A stretch of DNA of 64,000 nt from Septoria linicola (taxonomy: Eukaryota; Ascomycota; Dothideomycetes; Mycosphaerellales; Mycosphaerellaceae): assembly GCA_024114885.1 (NCBI GenBank), contig CP099427.1, positions 1,302,001 to 1,366,000 of the forward strand, written 5' to 3'. The translations under genes and the position numbers were made by a program. The stretch's first letter is position 1, and each line of letters begins with the position of its first letter. This document shows positions 21,783 to 32,826 of this stretch, piece after piece. The notes under the pieces are model-generated. The model was not told the origin of the DNA. It ran no database searches and saw only the letters and a list, made by a program, of their open reading frames with translations.

Positions 21783-23282
21783 ATATTCTGCAGCTCTACA
21801 GTAGGTGGCGCGAATGCACATTGGTGTCTCCAACTGCTATAGCACGTACCAGATGTCTCGCGCTCTCCACTTGCATGACGAACAATTTTGACCCACACCG
21901 GGACCGTCAGCAGCGCAGTCAACAAGCCAATCATCGGAGATGAGACACGCTGGGGCGTGACCAAGATGCACGTACCCTCGGACCACAGATCTGGTGAGCC
22001 AGTTGCTCGCTTGAGTGCCATTAATTCCAGCAGATACACAGAGGTGATTCACGACCACTCGAATCTCCTACGCTCTCAGAGGTCGCTCTGCATAGCCACT
22101 AGCTTCCACGCCCCCGAACCGTCAATCATCTCGCCAAACACTCCTCGCTGATCATAGAACGTAATGCCAATCACGTACATGCTTTCAGGCCCCCGTCGTC
22201 ATTGCCGTCCTCTTGTGAAGTTGAGCACCTCTTCGTCTAATGGCTGCGCTGCAAGGCGCCAGGTGTTGCTCATGGCTGAGTCGTCGCGTGATGGCAAGTC
22301 TCGACCTCCCTCGTCAATGCCACTTTAACTACTCGATAAGTGGGCATCAGGCTGTGGCAAGCTTGTGAACCTTCCAGAAATCGAAGGCAGTATCGATACT
22401 GGTCTTGTTGACTTTGCGATCCTCATCTCGTGGCCCTCGGCTGGAGTAGATAGCTTGGCCACTTGCGGTCATGCGAAGTGACTTTGGGCTTGGTTGCTCA
22501 TTACTGCGAAGCATTTATTGGGGCATGAGTGATATTTTGGAGCTGGCTGTAGTGGTTACTTTGAGATCATGCTTGAGATCTAGGTGTGTAGTAAGCTGAG
22601 TGTATAGGTGTGCCGAGTGCTGGAAAGCATGTCTGCTATGACATTGAGATCATGGTCAATGGTCAAGCTTTGGGATGCGATTTTCTCTTATGCGATTTTC
22701 TCTTATGCGATTTTCTCTTATGCGATTTTCTCAGTTCCTTCACGTTTTTCAACTTAGGTGGTTGGAGTGTGTGGTTTAGTTCAAGGTCCTTGCGAGTACC
22801 GTTAAGGTACTAAGGACTTGATTGCCTTTTCAAAAGTTGTCAGCCATGGCGAAGTTCGATGACCTACTCTACAGTACTCTAGTCTTGATAATTTTTAGCG
22901 AGAACTTGCTCGTGGCATCTCCAGGAAAGGTAGCTTGGTCTTAGTCCTCGAGCTCTGAGCCCTGCTATTCTTGGCGCGATGCGATATGACTGATGGCGAG
23001 CTGCTGGCTTACCACGACGTCCAGGCGACGCCGTTGAAGGAGTGGTGTCACTATGGCACAGCCGAACGAGATGAGCCGTGATGGTCGCGTTTGGTCGTGG
23101 CTCAGCGCTGCAGCTGTTCCGCGGACGATCCTTCCTTGAGAGCTGACGTCGGCACAGCTCAACCGCGTGTTCATCATATGCACGTGGCTTTCTCAGCAGA
23201 AAACATGCACAATGGAAGTCGCAGTGTCTTTATCCTGCTGCACAAACCTTGACCTTAGCATGCGCTGGAATTGCGCTCCGAC
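21783..23282. other. Intergenic region, 1.5 kb, with a short tandem repeat
   Basis: It lies between the M16 peptidase and dolichol kinase genes on the same strand. The only structure found is the 15-bp tandem repeat at 22676-22732. No coding region is supported. Confidence 0.5.
22676..22732. repeat. 15-bp tandem repeat, about 3.8 copies
   Basis: The unit TGCGATTTTCTCTTA occurs at 22676, 22691 and 22706 without mismatch, followed by a partial fourth copy. Perfect copies indicate a young, probably length-variable minisatellite. Confidence 0.95.
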
Positions 23283-26102
23283 ATGAACGATGCCAATGGC
23301 CGGAAGTCGTCTGCGGAGGAAAGTCCAGATGTTCCCATTGCATGTACCCTGAGTCCACAGGAAGCAAAGGGCCTGAGGACAGGCACGAGAACTCCTCGCC
23401 CATATCATCATGACCAGATAGATGACTGGCAAGGTCGCAAGTATGCGCGCTATCAGACTGAAGCCAGCAACAATGGCAGTGGAGGCGAACAGAGTGAGCA
23501 GGCAGGCGCAGAACGAGGGCAATGGCAGCGACAGAGCAAGCCAGTGTCAGTTATGAGCAGCGAAAGCGGAACAGAGGCCGACGACGAACGACCACCATTC
23601 GTAAAAGCATTACCACCGAGTACAGTCCGCCCCAGGAAAGGATTGAAAACAGGAGAAAAGGATGAAGATGCACTTCTTACCCCAAGCCAGCTGGATGAGC
23701 GAGAACGGGAGCTCTCAGGCTATTTTCAGAAACAACAGATTGATGGAAGTCCAGCAGAAAAAGAGCGCGAAGAGCACGAGAAGTTGATGAAGAGGAGATA
23801 TGCCGAGTTCGCCAGGAGAAGCTCAGAAGTGGTGCTCATGGCAATAATACTGGTTGTGGTGCTCTGCGGACGAGGCGTTGCTAGAATCGCCTGGGAATGG
23901 CGACGAGAGCTGCTGAGCCAGGTGGTCACGATCATCGGTCTGATTGTGGTCTATCCGGTGAAGCTGTCAATCATCGACACTGCGGCTGCTCCTGCCAGCA
24001 TCTGGCAGAGGTTTCGAGTTCCTGCCTCTTTTGATCCTGCGACTGTTCTGTACCCGCCGCTCCTGCCCATCATGGTCGCGTTGTCAGTGGCACCAGCGAA
24101 TGCGGCAGTCGTGCTGCCAAACATCATACTTGGACTGGCCTCGCTTCCCCAACGACTCTTCCCACGGTCCAGCCGACTAGGACGTTTCAACTCCATGCAT
24201 TGGCTCGTCGCCATTGTGCCGCTCATCGTGTTCGAAATACTCGGCCATTCTGCTGAAAGTCTTGCGACTTCGGCTCAGCCCAGGGGTACAGCTCCTGCAC
24301 TGTCTCGAGAGACGCTGGTCACACTGTACCCGCTACACCATGCGCTGTTACAGCCGCTGCAGTATCTGACTACGACTAGTCTGCTGATCTCAGAAGTACA
24401 TTTGTTATCTGCGGTTTTGATCAATCTGCTTCTGCTTGCAGCATCACCTCAACAGGTAATACTGAAGGCTTGTCTCTGGCTAGGCGGAGTTCTGCTTTTC
24501 GTAAGTTGTGGACCAGTACTTCATTGGAACCTTACCCTTGCCAGGATACCGAGATGGAAGCTCAGAAGGGACGGCCATACCGCCGAGGAGCGTAAATCAC
24601 TAGTGGATGCAGTGTCGGATCTCATCAGCTTACAGCGTGCGGCAAATGCTTTCAATGGTCCAGGCACGGCGGAGAGTGACGCAGATGAGGATGAGCCAAG
24701 CAGATCCATCAAGCATAAATCATCAGTTGGCCGACCGAGACTCAACACTTCCCAGTCGCTTCTGCATCCTTTAAATACTGGCATCTTCGGGCCTAGGTCA
24801 GCTGCGGACGCACAAGACACTTCTTCGATCCTTAGCAGCGATGCCGACTCCCGCCGTTTTACGAGACGAAACACTCTGCCGGAACGAGGTCCGCCTGAGG
24901 TCATTCAGAGAACGACAAGCACAAAGCGCAGCAAGAGCCGTGCGAGACAAATCGCATGGTACCTTCAAATCACACCCGAACAGGCAAAGCGACGAAAGTG
25001 GCTGTATGCGGCATTTGTCTACTTGGCTATACTGGCGATTGTGTTTGTCCCCGTCAGGTCCTACATCAACGAAAGAGCGCTTTACAACCGCGAGCCTGTT
25101 GGCTGGGCGCTCAGCTACCTCTTCGGCCAGATTCCTATCGTCTATAGTACGATCAAGAACCTCGGCCTCGACACTTGGTGGATACCTCTACCGCCAGCTA
25201 ACAGCACCGACTGGTCTACTATCCCGCTAAGCATGCCTTTACACGTCGACCTCATACGAGCCGATCTTGGTCAGGCTAATGTTCGCCTACTTCTCATCGC
25301 GTACTGGCTCGCAGTCCTGGGTGCTGGCTTATTGACAGTCTTCACCTTGACTGCCTTTGTGGAAGTTGATACACGGCGCAAGGTCTTCCATGGAGTCATG
25401 GTAGCAATGCTGCTACCAGCGACATATGTAGACCCATGCTTCTGCAGCTTGACGCTAGCACTCATTCTTGCAGTATTCCTGCTTTTGGAGGTCATCCGCG
25501 CAGGACAAGTACCACCGCTCGGCAACGCACTCTCGCGCTTCGTGGCGCCATACGTTGATGGCAGAGACTTACGAGGCCCAGTCGTGGTCTCCCACATCTT
25601 CTTGTTGATCGGCTGCGCAGTTCCTCTATGGTTTAGCTTGGCCAGTATAGAGCGCGATGGAGCTGCGCCGTGGGAGGGCTGGGAGCTGGAACAAGATCGA
25701 AGAGAGACTGCCATGATCGCCGGTGTCGTCTGTGTTGGTATGGGCGACGCTGCTGCGTCTCTCATTGGCCGCAGGTACGGCCGACGAAAGTGGATCTGGG
25801 TCGGCGGGAAGAGTTTGGAGGGGAGCGCGGCTATGGCAATTGCTGTCGCTATTGGTCTTCTGACTGCCCGCGCATGGCAAGTGTTCGGAGGCTGGAATGG
25901 GAATCCTTATGTCGACAGAGTGGCGCTTGACTGGACTTCGTTCATGACTTGGGGTTCATTTTGGGAATGGTCTTTTGCAATCGTCAAAGCACTGTTCTGT
26001 GGTATGGCAGCAAGCTTCATGGAGGCTGTGCTGACCGGAGCGAACGACAATGTGGTCGTGCCCGTTGCTTTGTGGTTGCTTGTCAAGGGCGTTCGGCTTT
26101 AG
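23283..26102 (+). CDS. SEC59: Dolichol kinase (Sec59-like)
   Basis: A 939-residue polytopic membrane protein without introns. The first 170 residues are hydrophilic and probably cytosolic. They are followed by many hydrophobic helices, interrupted by a soluble Ser/Arg-rich loop around residues 430-560. The C-terminal third holds the CTP-dependent kinase signature. It reads VGMGDAAASLIGRRYGRRKW then GGKSLEGS near residues 817-850, and ends in a last hydrophobic block with EAVLTGANDN. Dolichol kinases phosphorylate dolichol in the ER membrane to give the lipid carrier for N-glycans, O-mannosyl and GPI synthesis. The fungal Dothideomycete-type proteins are longer than yeast Sec59 (about 520 residues) because of the N-terminal extension and loop. 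The ATG at 23283 is the first in frame. It links functionally with phosphomannomutase at 10943. Confidence 0.88.
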   Translation: MNDANGRKSSAEESPDVPIACTLSPQEAKGLRTGTRTPRPYHHDQIDDWQGRKYARYQTEASNNGSGGEQSEQAGAERGQWQRQSKPVSVMSSESGTEADDERPPFVKALPPSTVRPRKGLKTGEKDEDALLTPSQLDERERELSGYFQKQQIDGSPAEKEREEHEKLMKRRYAEFARRSSEVVLMAIILVVVLCGRGVARIAWEWRRELLSQVVTIIGLIVVYPVKLSIIDTAAAPASIWQRFRVPASFDPATVLYPPLLPIMVALSVAPANAAVVLPNIILGLASLPQRLFPRSSRLGRFNSMHWLVAIVPLIVFEILGHSAESLATSAQPRGTAPALSRETLVTLYPLHHALLQPLQYLTTTSLLISEVHLLSAVLINLLLLAASPQQVILKACLWLGGVLLFVSCGPVLHWNLTLARIPRWKLRRDGHTAEERKSLVDAVSDLISLQRAANAFNGPGTAESDADEDEPSRSIKHKSSVGRPRLNTSQSLLHPLNTGIFGPRSAADAQDTSSILSSDADSRRFTRRNTLPERGPPEVIQRTTSTKRSKSRARQIAWYLQITPEQAKRRKWLYAAFVYLAILAIVFVPVRSYINERALYNREPVGWALSYLFGQIPIVYSTIKNLGLDTWWIPLPPANSTDWSTIPLSMPLHVDLIRADLGQANVRLLLIAYWLAVLGAGLLTVFTLTAFVEVDTRRKVFHGVMVAMLLPATYVDPCFCSLTLALILAVFLLLEVIRAGQVPPLGNALSRFVAPYVDGRDLRGPVVVSHIFLLIGCAVPLWFSLASIERDGAAPWEGWELEQDRRETAMIAGVVCVGMGDAAASLIGRRYGRRKWIWVGGKSLEGSAAMAIAVAIGLLTARAWQVFGGWNGNPYVDRVALDWTSFMTWGSFWEWSFAIVKALFCGMAASFMEAVLTGANDNVVVPVALWLLVKGVRL

Positions 26103-27731
26103 GTCGACGCTGTGGCTGATCGCGGAAGAGCTGGCCTCTGTGGGTGACTAGAGCTGCGGGATCTGCTTTCAGCGTGATTGAAGGGCAGGACTGTTTGTGC
26201 TGTGTTCAGAGTATTCGCGCTGTCATTCGCAGCGCTCCCAGGCAGTACGCACACAGTCGGAGTCGGGCGAGGCTGGAGTTTAGGTGGTGGTACTGCATAT
26301 ACAGCGAGGCGTCTGGAGTTTTGAAATGCCATGGCTATGATACAGCGGCAGTATCAGCTAGACGATGTGATGATGTTCTGAAGTCGCAGTATCGGATCAA
26401 TAAGCAAGAGAAAACTGTACAACTGAGCAGTTGTGAGCGAGATTGCAGGCACGTAAGCACTGTATATAAGACTTCCGTGCATACAGACCAAAGCTTGATT
26501 TGACTTAGTGAGGCTCTCGATGGGGCCAGACCGGACTTGATCTGTGCACGGTCGAGAACTTACAGACAGGTTGTGGCCGCTGTCATCGAGAAGAGCTCAG
26601 ACATAGAGACATGTCTATCGATAGATCGATCACTCTTCAGAACGAGACCAAATCGTGGTTGAGACAAGAGATCGAGAGTCTGATAAGGGAGCTAGAGAAG
26701 AAGATAGGTACAGTCAGTGAGGCTGAAAAAGCTATCGAAAGCCATCGACACGATGGTCGTAGAATGATCGAATTCAGAGGTGCGAAGGGTCGATTGCTGG
26801 AGCTTGTGTTCAGACGAGCAGTCGTCAAACCCTGGAATAGGAAGATTGGGTCGGGCAAAGAGCCGATCGATGTTGGCATGCATTGGCACACAGTCTGAGC
26901 GACTGATCGATTGGATGGATGGGAGATGGTCGCAGAATGGGCGAGACGCGATGGGATGGGGTGGGTAGAGTTGGCAGAGAAAAGGTTAGAGCTAACTTAA
27001 GCCTCATCTTGATCAAGCATTAAGCATGTTGTAAGCATTTCAGCCGCATTCATGGGCATGTAAATTGTGAGCTTTTCTTAGATCGGGCTCGAGCGACGCA
27101 AGAACAGGACACATCGAGGTGGTATGTTATGTTATACTTGTATAGGTCTCCCTCACGATGGTAAAACAAGCCTGTATAGGTGTTCTAGTGATGAGCATTT
27201 CGATCCGGAGGAATAGATTATTCAGCCTCATCTCGTGGTTGTTATCGATGATCCGCTGTAGTTGTGTTCGAAACACGTTCGCGGGATGACAAGTAAAAGT
27301 CAATCAGATCGAGCGTGAGAAGAACGGATGACGTGCAGCGACAAGGAAGCGATGCTGGATGAGAACGTATGAATGTGGAATGAAGATTCAAGCAAGAGCA
27401 AGAACGGAAAATGTGGCGATGATCATGCTGAGTCTTCAGTATCGCAAGGATGCGATTTCCATTTCTTCTATCAGGCTGCCGACTGATTGTGTCGATCTAT
27501 CAGGGCCGATTACTTCCTCCTTTCTCATGCCCCTACCTTGTCTGCACTAGACGTATTGGCTCTATTCATTCTTGTTGTTCTTATTGTTGTACAAACCAAA
27601 ATCTCAGTGGTATCTCTTCGCAGCGCCATGCAAGAGTCACCCGACCCCATTTCCCCGAATGAACGCCTGTGTGGTGATGCTTTTCGCTAATGCTCGCCAA
27701 AATCAATTTCGTGTACTCTCAGCTCAGTTGC
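26103..27731. other. Intergenic region, 1.6 kb, with one doubtful small ORF
   Basis: It lies between convergent dolichol kinase and GPI-protein genes. Apart from the charged open frame at 26611-26898 nothing coding, repetitive or RNA-like can be supported. Confidence 0.45.
26611..26898 (+). CDS. Possible small coiled-coil protein, doubtful
   Basis: A 95-codon ATG-started frame. The middle (residues about 18-45, LRQEIESLIRELEKKI then SEAEKAIE) has the heptad-like spacing of hydrophobic residues and charge pattern of a short coiled coil, unlike random open frames nearby. There is no recognised family, no signal peptide and no clear promoter. It may equally be chance. If real, it would be a small charged intracellular protein. 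Confidence 0.22.
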   Translation: MSIDRSITLQNETKSWLRQEIESLIRELEKKIGTVSEAEKAIESHRHDGRRMIEFRGAKGRLLELVFRRAVVKPWNRKIGSGKEPIDVGMHWHTV

Positions 27732-28071
27732 TCAGAGTGCCTATGACATGATGTTAGTCGTTTGGTTCTGCGCGAGGACGAAGTCTGTATCAACTTACAA
27801 GGGCAACACCTCCAACGAGGACAAGGCCCATGGCGGCGGAGCTGCCGAAAACCTTGCTGGCAGCACCAGTGTGTGGCTCGAAGGTGGCAGAAGTGCCTGG
27901 AACGGCGCCGGTACCAGATGGTGAAGCAGGGCCAGATGGAGTGGTGCCGTTCGTGATTGGATAGGTTGGAGCAGTCGAGTTGCTCTCGCCGTAGGTTGGT
28001 GGAGCGTTGTGAGGAGATGCAGCAGCGAAAGCAACAGCAAGAGCTGAGGCGACGATGGTAGTGAACTGCAT
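27732..28071 (-). CDS. Small secreted, probably GPI-anchored cell-surface protein
   Basis: Exon 1 is 28071-27799 and exon 2 is 27740-27732, across a 58-nt intron with GTAAGT donor, GACTAAC branch site and CATAG acceptor. The product is 93 residues ending GGVALAL. Reading through the intron would change only the last residues. An N-terminal signal peptide is clear (MQFTTIVASALAVAFAAA, cleavage near SPHN). The mature part is rich in Ser, Thr, Pro, Gly and Asn, with N-glycosylation sequons at NST and NGT. The C-terminus is a hydrophobic tail (AAMGLVLVGGVAL) after a small-residue stretch (GAASKVFGSSA) that would suit GPI transfer. The mature chain would be only some 50 residues. It has no cysteine, so it is not a typical cysteine-rich effector. 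Function unknown; a wall or surface role is inference. Confidence 0.72.
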
Positions 28072-28835
28072 TTTGGCTTGGAGATTGACTTTGGTTTGAG
28101 TTATTGTTTGACTTCTGAAGATCGAGCGGTTGAAGCGACTGTTGTGATGTTGTTCGAAGGCTTTGTGTTGGTGTGTGGACTGAGAAATGAAGAAGTGATC
28201 GAGCGCGTCTTCTTTTATCGTCGCTGTGCGTGCTCCTGTTGTCGTGACACTAGTGCAGTGCCCCTTGTTGTTTGTCGGCGAACGCGCAAGCAGTGTTTCA
28301 CCAAAACCCCGGCATCCAGACACTTTTCGGCATCAACTTCACTAATTGCTCAATCAATTGGTCCCAAGAACACATGAGGCTGGACCACCCGACGGCCATA
28401 ACCTGGACAAAGACCCATATTTGATGGCTGGTGAGCAACGCAAGCAGATGGCTGGATGCATTCTGGAATGCAACCTTCCCCAGAATAGCAATTTTCAGCT
28501 GCGTGACGTCGCCAAGTCAGCAGGGGTGATGATGCAGCTCGACAAGGATCCGGCCACACATTTCAGCGTCGCCCTGGCGATCGTGCTCACCGAAGAGGCT
28601 GGAATTATCGAAGAGTGGCTGACATGCCAGTGTCATCAACCTCCTTGGATTTTCACATTACCAAATGTCAGTAGAATATAGCTTATGACGTCCACCTGAT
28701 TTGCGAAAATCATATCCATTCAATCGATCAAAGTAGAATGTCGAGTGTCGAATGCCAGTGCGGCAGTGGAAGCACCCAGGATATGGTGAGCTCGACTGCA
28801 TTGCAGGCCTGAGAATCGACTATCTGAGTTACCCT
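28072..28835. other. Intergenic region, 760 bp
   Basis: It contains the promoter of the small GPI-type gene and the 3' end of the F-box gene. An open frame at 28346-28681 shows no recognisable features and is not called. Confidence 0.45.
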
Positions 28836-29678
28836 CTAAAGTGTCTGCTCAAGGCTAGCGAGCTCGAGCTCTACAAACTTCTCGTCAACTCTGATGCATT
28901 TCTTCGCTAGTCGCAGTGTTTCCCAGCTTAACTGTGGTTTCCAGTCCGACCAAGTCTTGATACGCGCCAGATTGCTGCCCAAGTCCAGGTCGCCTAGAGT
29001 CAGAAACGAGCGCTTGTGCTTCGCACATGTGGCTATGGTCGAGACTCGTCGTGGGAACTGATCTGTGTGTTGCCCGAGATAGACTGCTCCTTCGTCTTGC
29101 GGGGTAGCATATCTCAGGGAAAAGCTAGTCGGTTGGCTCGGTAACATGCGTTTCCAAGAGGAGTGCGGTGCATACTGTAGTAGCTCGTCATAACTAGTAG
29201 AGAAGGCGTACAACCATGGATTCTCGATCTGAGGAAAGCCGTTCCCCCAAAGCTCCTCAACGTCCACGTCGAAACAGTCTTCTGGTCCACAATGCTGCTG
29301 TGCGTACATACGAGCTTTCCGGGTGAAGGTGTGACGTTCGACGGGAATCGGTGCTAGGAACAAATACTGCTGAATGAGCTCGTTGCTCTGCACAATATCC
29401 CTCCACTGCCGACACACGCGCTGGATTTTGCACAGCAGATTCTCCGGCGGGAGATGCAGGAAAATCATTTCGGCTAGCTCGATGGCGCCGAACGTTTTGC
29501 TGAAAGCAGAGGTACTTGAGGCAGCCGGGACGATAGTGTGATAATAGTGATGAACATCTTGTGCAGGTCTGTAGCGATCAGATGTTGATGGGGCTGTGAT
29601 GGGATCGGAAAGTGGTAGCAAGAAATCGTAATCCGCCTCTGTCAGTCCAGCTTCGTGATGGTTGCGCTTGAAAGTCAT
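28836..29678 (-). CDS. F-box-like protein
   Basis: A 280-residue intronless protein. Residues about 62-105 (beginning FGAIELAEMIFLHLPPENLL and continuing through VCRQWRDIVQSNELIQQYLF) have the F-box pattern: E-L-A-E-M-I-F-x-H-L-P, then x-x-V-C-R-x-W-R-D-I-V. F-boxes bind Skp1 and recruit substrates to SCF ubiquitin ligases. The remainder shows no repeats such as WD40 or LRR. It is of the type common in Dothideomycetes: short proteins with a degenerate C-terminal region, probably a dispensable expanded family. It is divergent from PAM17, with about 550 bp between starts. Confidence 0.72.
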   Translation of the reverse strand: MTFKRNHHEAGLTEADYDFLLPLSDPITAPSTSDRYRPAQDVHHYYHTIVPAASSTSAFSKTFGAIELAEMIFLHLPPENLLCKIQRVCRQWRDIVQSNELIQQYLFLAPIPVERHTFTRKARMYAQQHCGPEDCFDVDVEELWGNGFPQIENPWLYAFSTSYDELLQYAPHSSWKRMLPSQPTSFSLRYATPQDEGAVYLGQHTDQFPRRVSTIATCAKHKRSFLTLGDLDLGSNLARIKTWSDWKPQLSWETLRLAKKCIRVDEKFVELELASLEQTL

Positions 29679-30231
29679 CGTGGTGGGCTGGGAAGTCGGG
29701 CTTGAATCGAGCGTCAGTTGATGTTGGATTGTGCTGAGTCGGGAAGAGTGCCTGGCATAGAGGCGAGAACACTGAGAGCCGTTACTGCTGAGAAGAAAAT
29801 GGAAGCGAGTGTGTCAGTCAAGCGATGACTGTACCCGAGCCTAATGCAACTGAAGATTTGTTTCATAGTCGCGACTTCACCTTACGTGCTGTAAAGCGCT
29901 TGGCCGACCTCACATCGTGGCCAGCTGCTAGATTGCCGTTGACGAGCCAATCCAAAGTGCCCTACAGGAGTGACACGGCTAGACTGAAAGCTGTGTATTG
30001 ACTTAGACACCATGTAGGACAATTGTAGGCGCTGTTCGTAGTACTCTTCGCCTGCCCGCGTGAGAGATGGCGTGAAAGTGGTGAAGGGTGTCGATGGAAA
30101 GCGGAGTCGCGTCTTTCACATGCCCCTGCGTTTCTTGGCACGAGCGAAACGTCACGGGCAAGAGCTCCTCACAGCTATGGACGTCTACTACGGCTTGCAC
30201 ATCTCTACACGTTCATCGACCATCAACCATC
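29679..30231. other. Divergent promoter region of the F-box gene and PAM17
   Basis: About 550 bp. No other feature is seen. Confidence 0.5.
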
Positions 30232-30999
30232 ATGGCCACGCTCCTTACTCCTCGTCTCTTCTGCGGGCGCGCGCTGGCCGCTCCCCGAGTCAGCGCTCCC
30301 ACAGCATTCACCGCAGCCTTCACCACCTCCGCATTGAAGCAGCAACAGCAAGCACCATTCCAACAACGACAAATCACAGCACAACGACCATCTCTCACAT
30401 CACAAATACCGCGCGCAACCTTCGCACGCAGCGCAAGCACATCTGCGTCACAGCAGGAAGCACCCGACCACGTCCTAACATGGAACCGCTTCTTCGACCT
30501 GCGCCGGAAGAGGCGCTGGATCAATCTGGGCTGCAGCGTGGTGACGGCCGTGGCTACTGTGGGAGTGGCAGCTCCGATGCTTGCACAGTATGATTTTGAC
30601 AGCTGGGGCGCGCAAATCTCTGGCCTGGATCCGATCATTGTACTGGGCATTAGCACGTTTGCGATCGCAGCCGGCGGTTGGCTGATTGGTCCGACGTTGG
30701 GCAATTTGGGCTTTGGCATGTGGGCGAGTAGAAGAGGCTGGAAGGTCGGCATTGCTGAGGTGAGGCATACAGGATGGACGAAGTGCAAGGTGAAGTAGTG
30801 GGCTGACAGAGTTGTACAACAGAAGGAGAAGAGCTTCTATGCTCGCGTCAAGCGATATCGTGCCGATGCGTCCGCGAGCAGTCCGCAAAACCCAATACCC
30901 GACTACTACGGCGAGAAGATTGGCAGTGTGCAGTCGTATAGGCGGTGGCTAAAGGACCAGAAAGCGTTCAACCTGAAAAAGAACAAGAACATGATATGA
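30232..30999 (+). CDS. PAM17: PAM17, subunit of the mitochondrial presequence translocase-associated motor
   Basis: Two exons, 30232-30759 and 30823-30999, with a 63-nt intron (GTGAGG...ACAACAG), encode 234 residues. The first 80 residues are Arg/Ser/Ala/Gln-rich with almost no acidic residues, a mitochondrial presequence. Then comes the family core: LTWNRFFDLRRKRRW, a first membrane segment (about VVTAVATVGVAAPMLA), the signature AQISGLDPIIVLGI, and a second membrane segment ending GPTLGNLGFG. The second exon supplies KEKSFYARVKRYRAD and PDYYGEKIGSVQSYRRWLKDQ, which match the conserved C-terminus. The protein sits in the inner membrane and helps assemble the Tim44/Hsp70 import motor. Without splicing the frame would stop within the intron, so the second exon is needed. 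Confidence 0.95.
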
Positions 31000-32826
31000 G
31001 TCCGCGAGATTGAGTAGGGGGAAGGTCGGGCAAGAATCGGCCACGCAATAGTAGATGCATTTATGGCAAAAGAAGCATGCACGGAGTTTAGGTCCAGCGC
31101 ACGGCGTTGTGAGCAAGCAGTGACTATTCCACAGGTCTTCTTGAGAAGTCACCTGTACAGTTTGTAGATGTAAGAAATTGCGAAAGCGTCGTGAACGGAG
31201 AGCATCTTCGACGCAAGACATTCCTCTCATGTGTACCATATGCCCAAATATCACTCTGTCAGGTCAGAACAATATGCGCGGCATCATTCAAAAACAACCT
31301 GCGCCTCGACATCACTCCCGTGTTCAATGATCTGTACCAGCCGCCTGCATTGGGCAGCATCAAGTATAGCCAGTCAACGTGAGGGACGACATCTTGTAGG
31401 CAGGATCAGACTCCACCTCATGAAGAGCTTGATTGCTGCTTCCTGCCAGACCAAGGCTGCATGGAGCGAAGCAGATCGCGGAGGGGACAGCTTGTGAAGA
31501 GACACCAGACTCTCTGTTTCTGCACAGTCGATAAATTTTGGCCGTCTTCACGTACGGCAGCACGGACATAGCAGATGAGCGAGAAAAGGCATTGCCAGGA
31601 ATTTGTGTCGGACGTGGCTTGGGCGAAAGTGGCTCACACCTATACACTTACGTCTTTGTGGTGGAAAGCATCGTACACCAACATGTAATGAGTGGTAAGC
31701 ACATCGTTTTGGTCAACGAGCTCGTGATCTCCACTGAGGGCGGTTCAATATGATCAGGCTCTGGGACCAGCATGCCAGATCCACGAGCGTGAACGGAACA
31801 CACCCACCTCTTGAGAGTGCAAGGCGCTTATGGTTACAACTCGTGCCAATTGAGCTCAACCCAATCCGATTGCTTCAATACATCTACATCGTGTTGTAGG
31901 CGGATGTACCCTTAAGCTGCAGAATACAGGCGCTTCGCCGCGGCGGAGATTACAGCGCTGGACGTGTGACAACGAGGTACGGCGTAGCTCTAGCGGCTCA
32001 TTCTGCTGTGTATCGTTGTACAACGCACAGCTCGTGGGAGCTCAAGATGTGTGGTTGCCTTTCTCTCAGCGGAGATTGGTCGGTTGAAGATGAAACCGGG
32101 AGGCTGCGCTTCGAGCAAGATCTGGCATGCCCGCGGGCAAGAGCTCTCCGCATGTACCATGTACGGGCTGCAGGTGAACGATAGTCTTGCATACAGAGCT
32201 CTCCATTGTCTCTCCTGGACAGCACAGCACAGCGCGAGTCGAGGAATCCAGATTCTTGTCAGGAAAGCAAGGTGAACGCTAGTGTCACTTTCGTTGGGAG
32301 ATGGGAGTGTGCGGTGAACGGGTGTGCCAGTATTCGATGACAGTGAAGATGAGAATGCACAATTCTTCCATCACCAAGAGCGCATCACGCTCGCCTCGGA
32401 GTTTAAGCGGCAACCACGTTCGATCTCATCGAAGGCTTTTGTGTGGACAGAGCAGAGATCCGCTGTCTGGCGGCCCAGCTGCAGCCCTTTTGCCTTTCCG
32501 CGAACGAAGTGTGAGCGTCGTATCGGCGAGGGCGGTTGGCTTTGCCGGGTGTTTCTTGTCTTTGATGATCAGAACCGTCACTGACGCCCGGGCAACAATT
32601 GCATTGTGCTTCTGCTACTGTACATCGACACCTTTCGCTCGTTCTCTTTTTGTTTGATCATTGTCCCCGGTCCGGTCCTGCAATAATCCCAGCATCGAAC
32701 GTGATCTCGACTCGCGACCAAGTCGTCCGGTGAGAGATCGTCGGCTCCGCGACTTGGAACGACGCGCTGTCATTGGCAGACATTTCATTTGCAGTCCCAC
32801 ATGTGAACCAGGATCGCTCCTGAATA
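31000..32826. other. Intergenic region, 1.8 kb, no supported gene
   Basis: It lies between PAM17 and the TBC gene on the same strand. The last 250 bp is C/T-rich and probably the promoter and leader of the TBC gene. A few open frames of 60-120 codons have no protein-like features. Confidence 0.45.

Noticed and set aside
28346..28681. 111-codon open frame between the GPI-type and F-box genes
   Set aside because: No ATG at its 5' end in good context, no domain and no neighbours suggesting function; likely chance.
31360..32657. Open frames of 70-118 codons upstream of the TBC gene
   Set aside because: Unrelated overlapping frames on both strands; no protein-like features.
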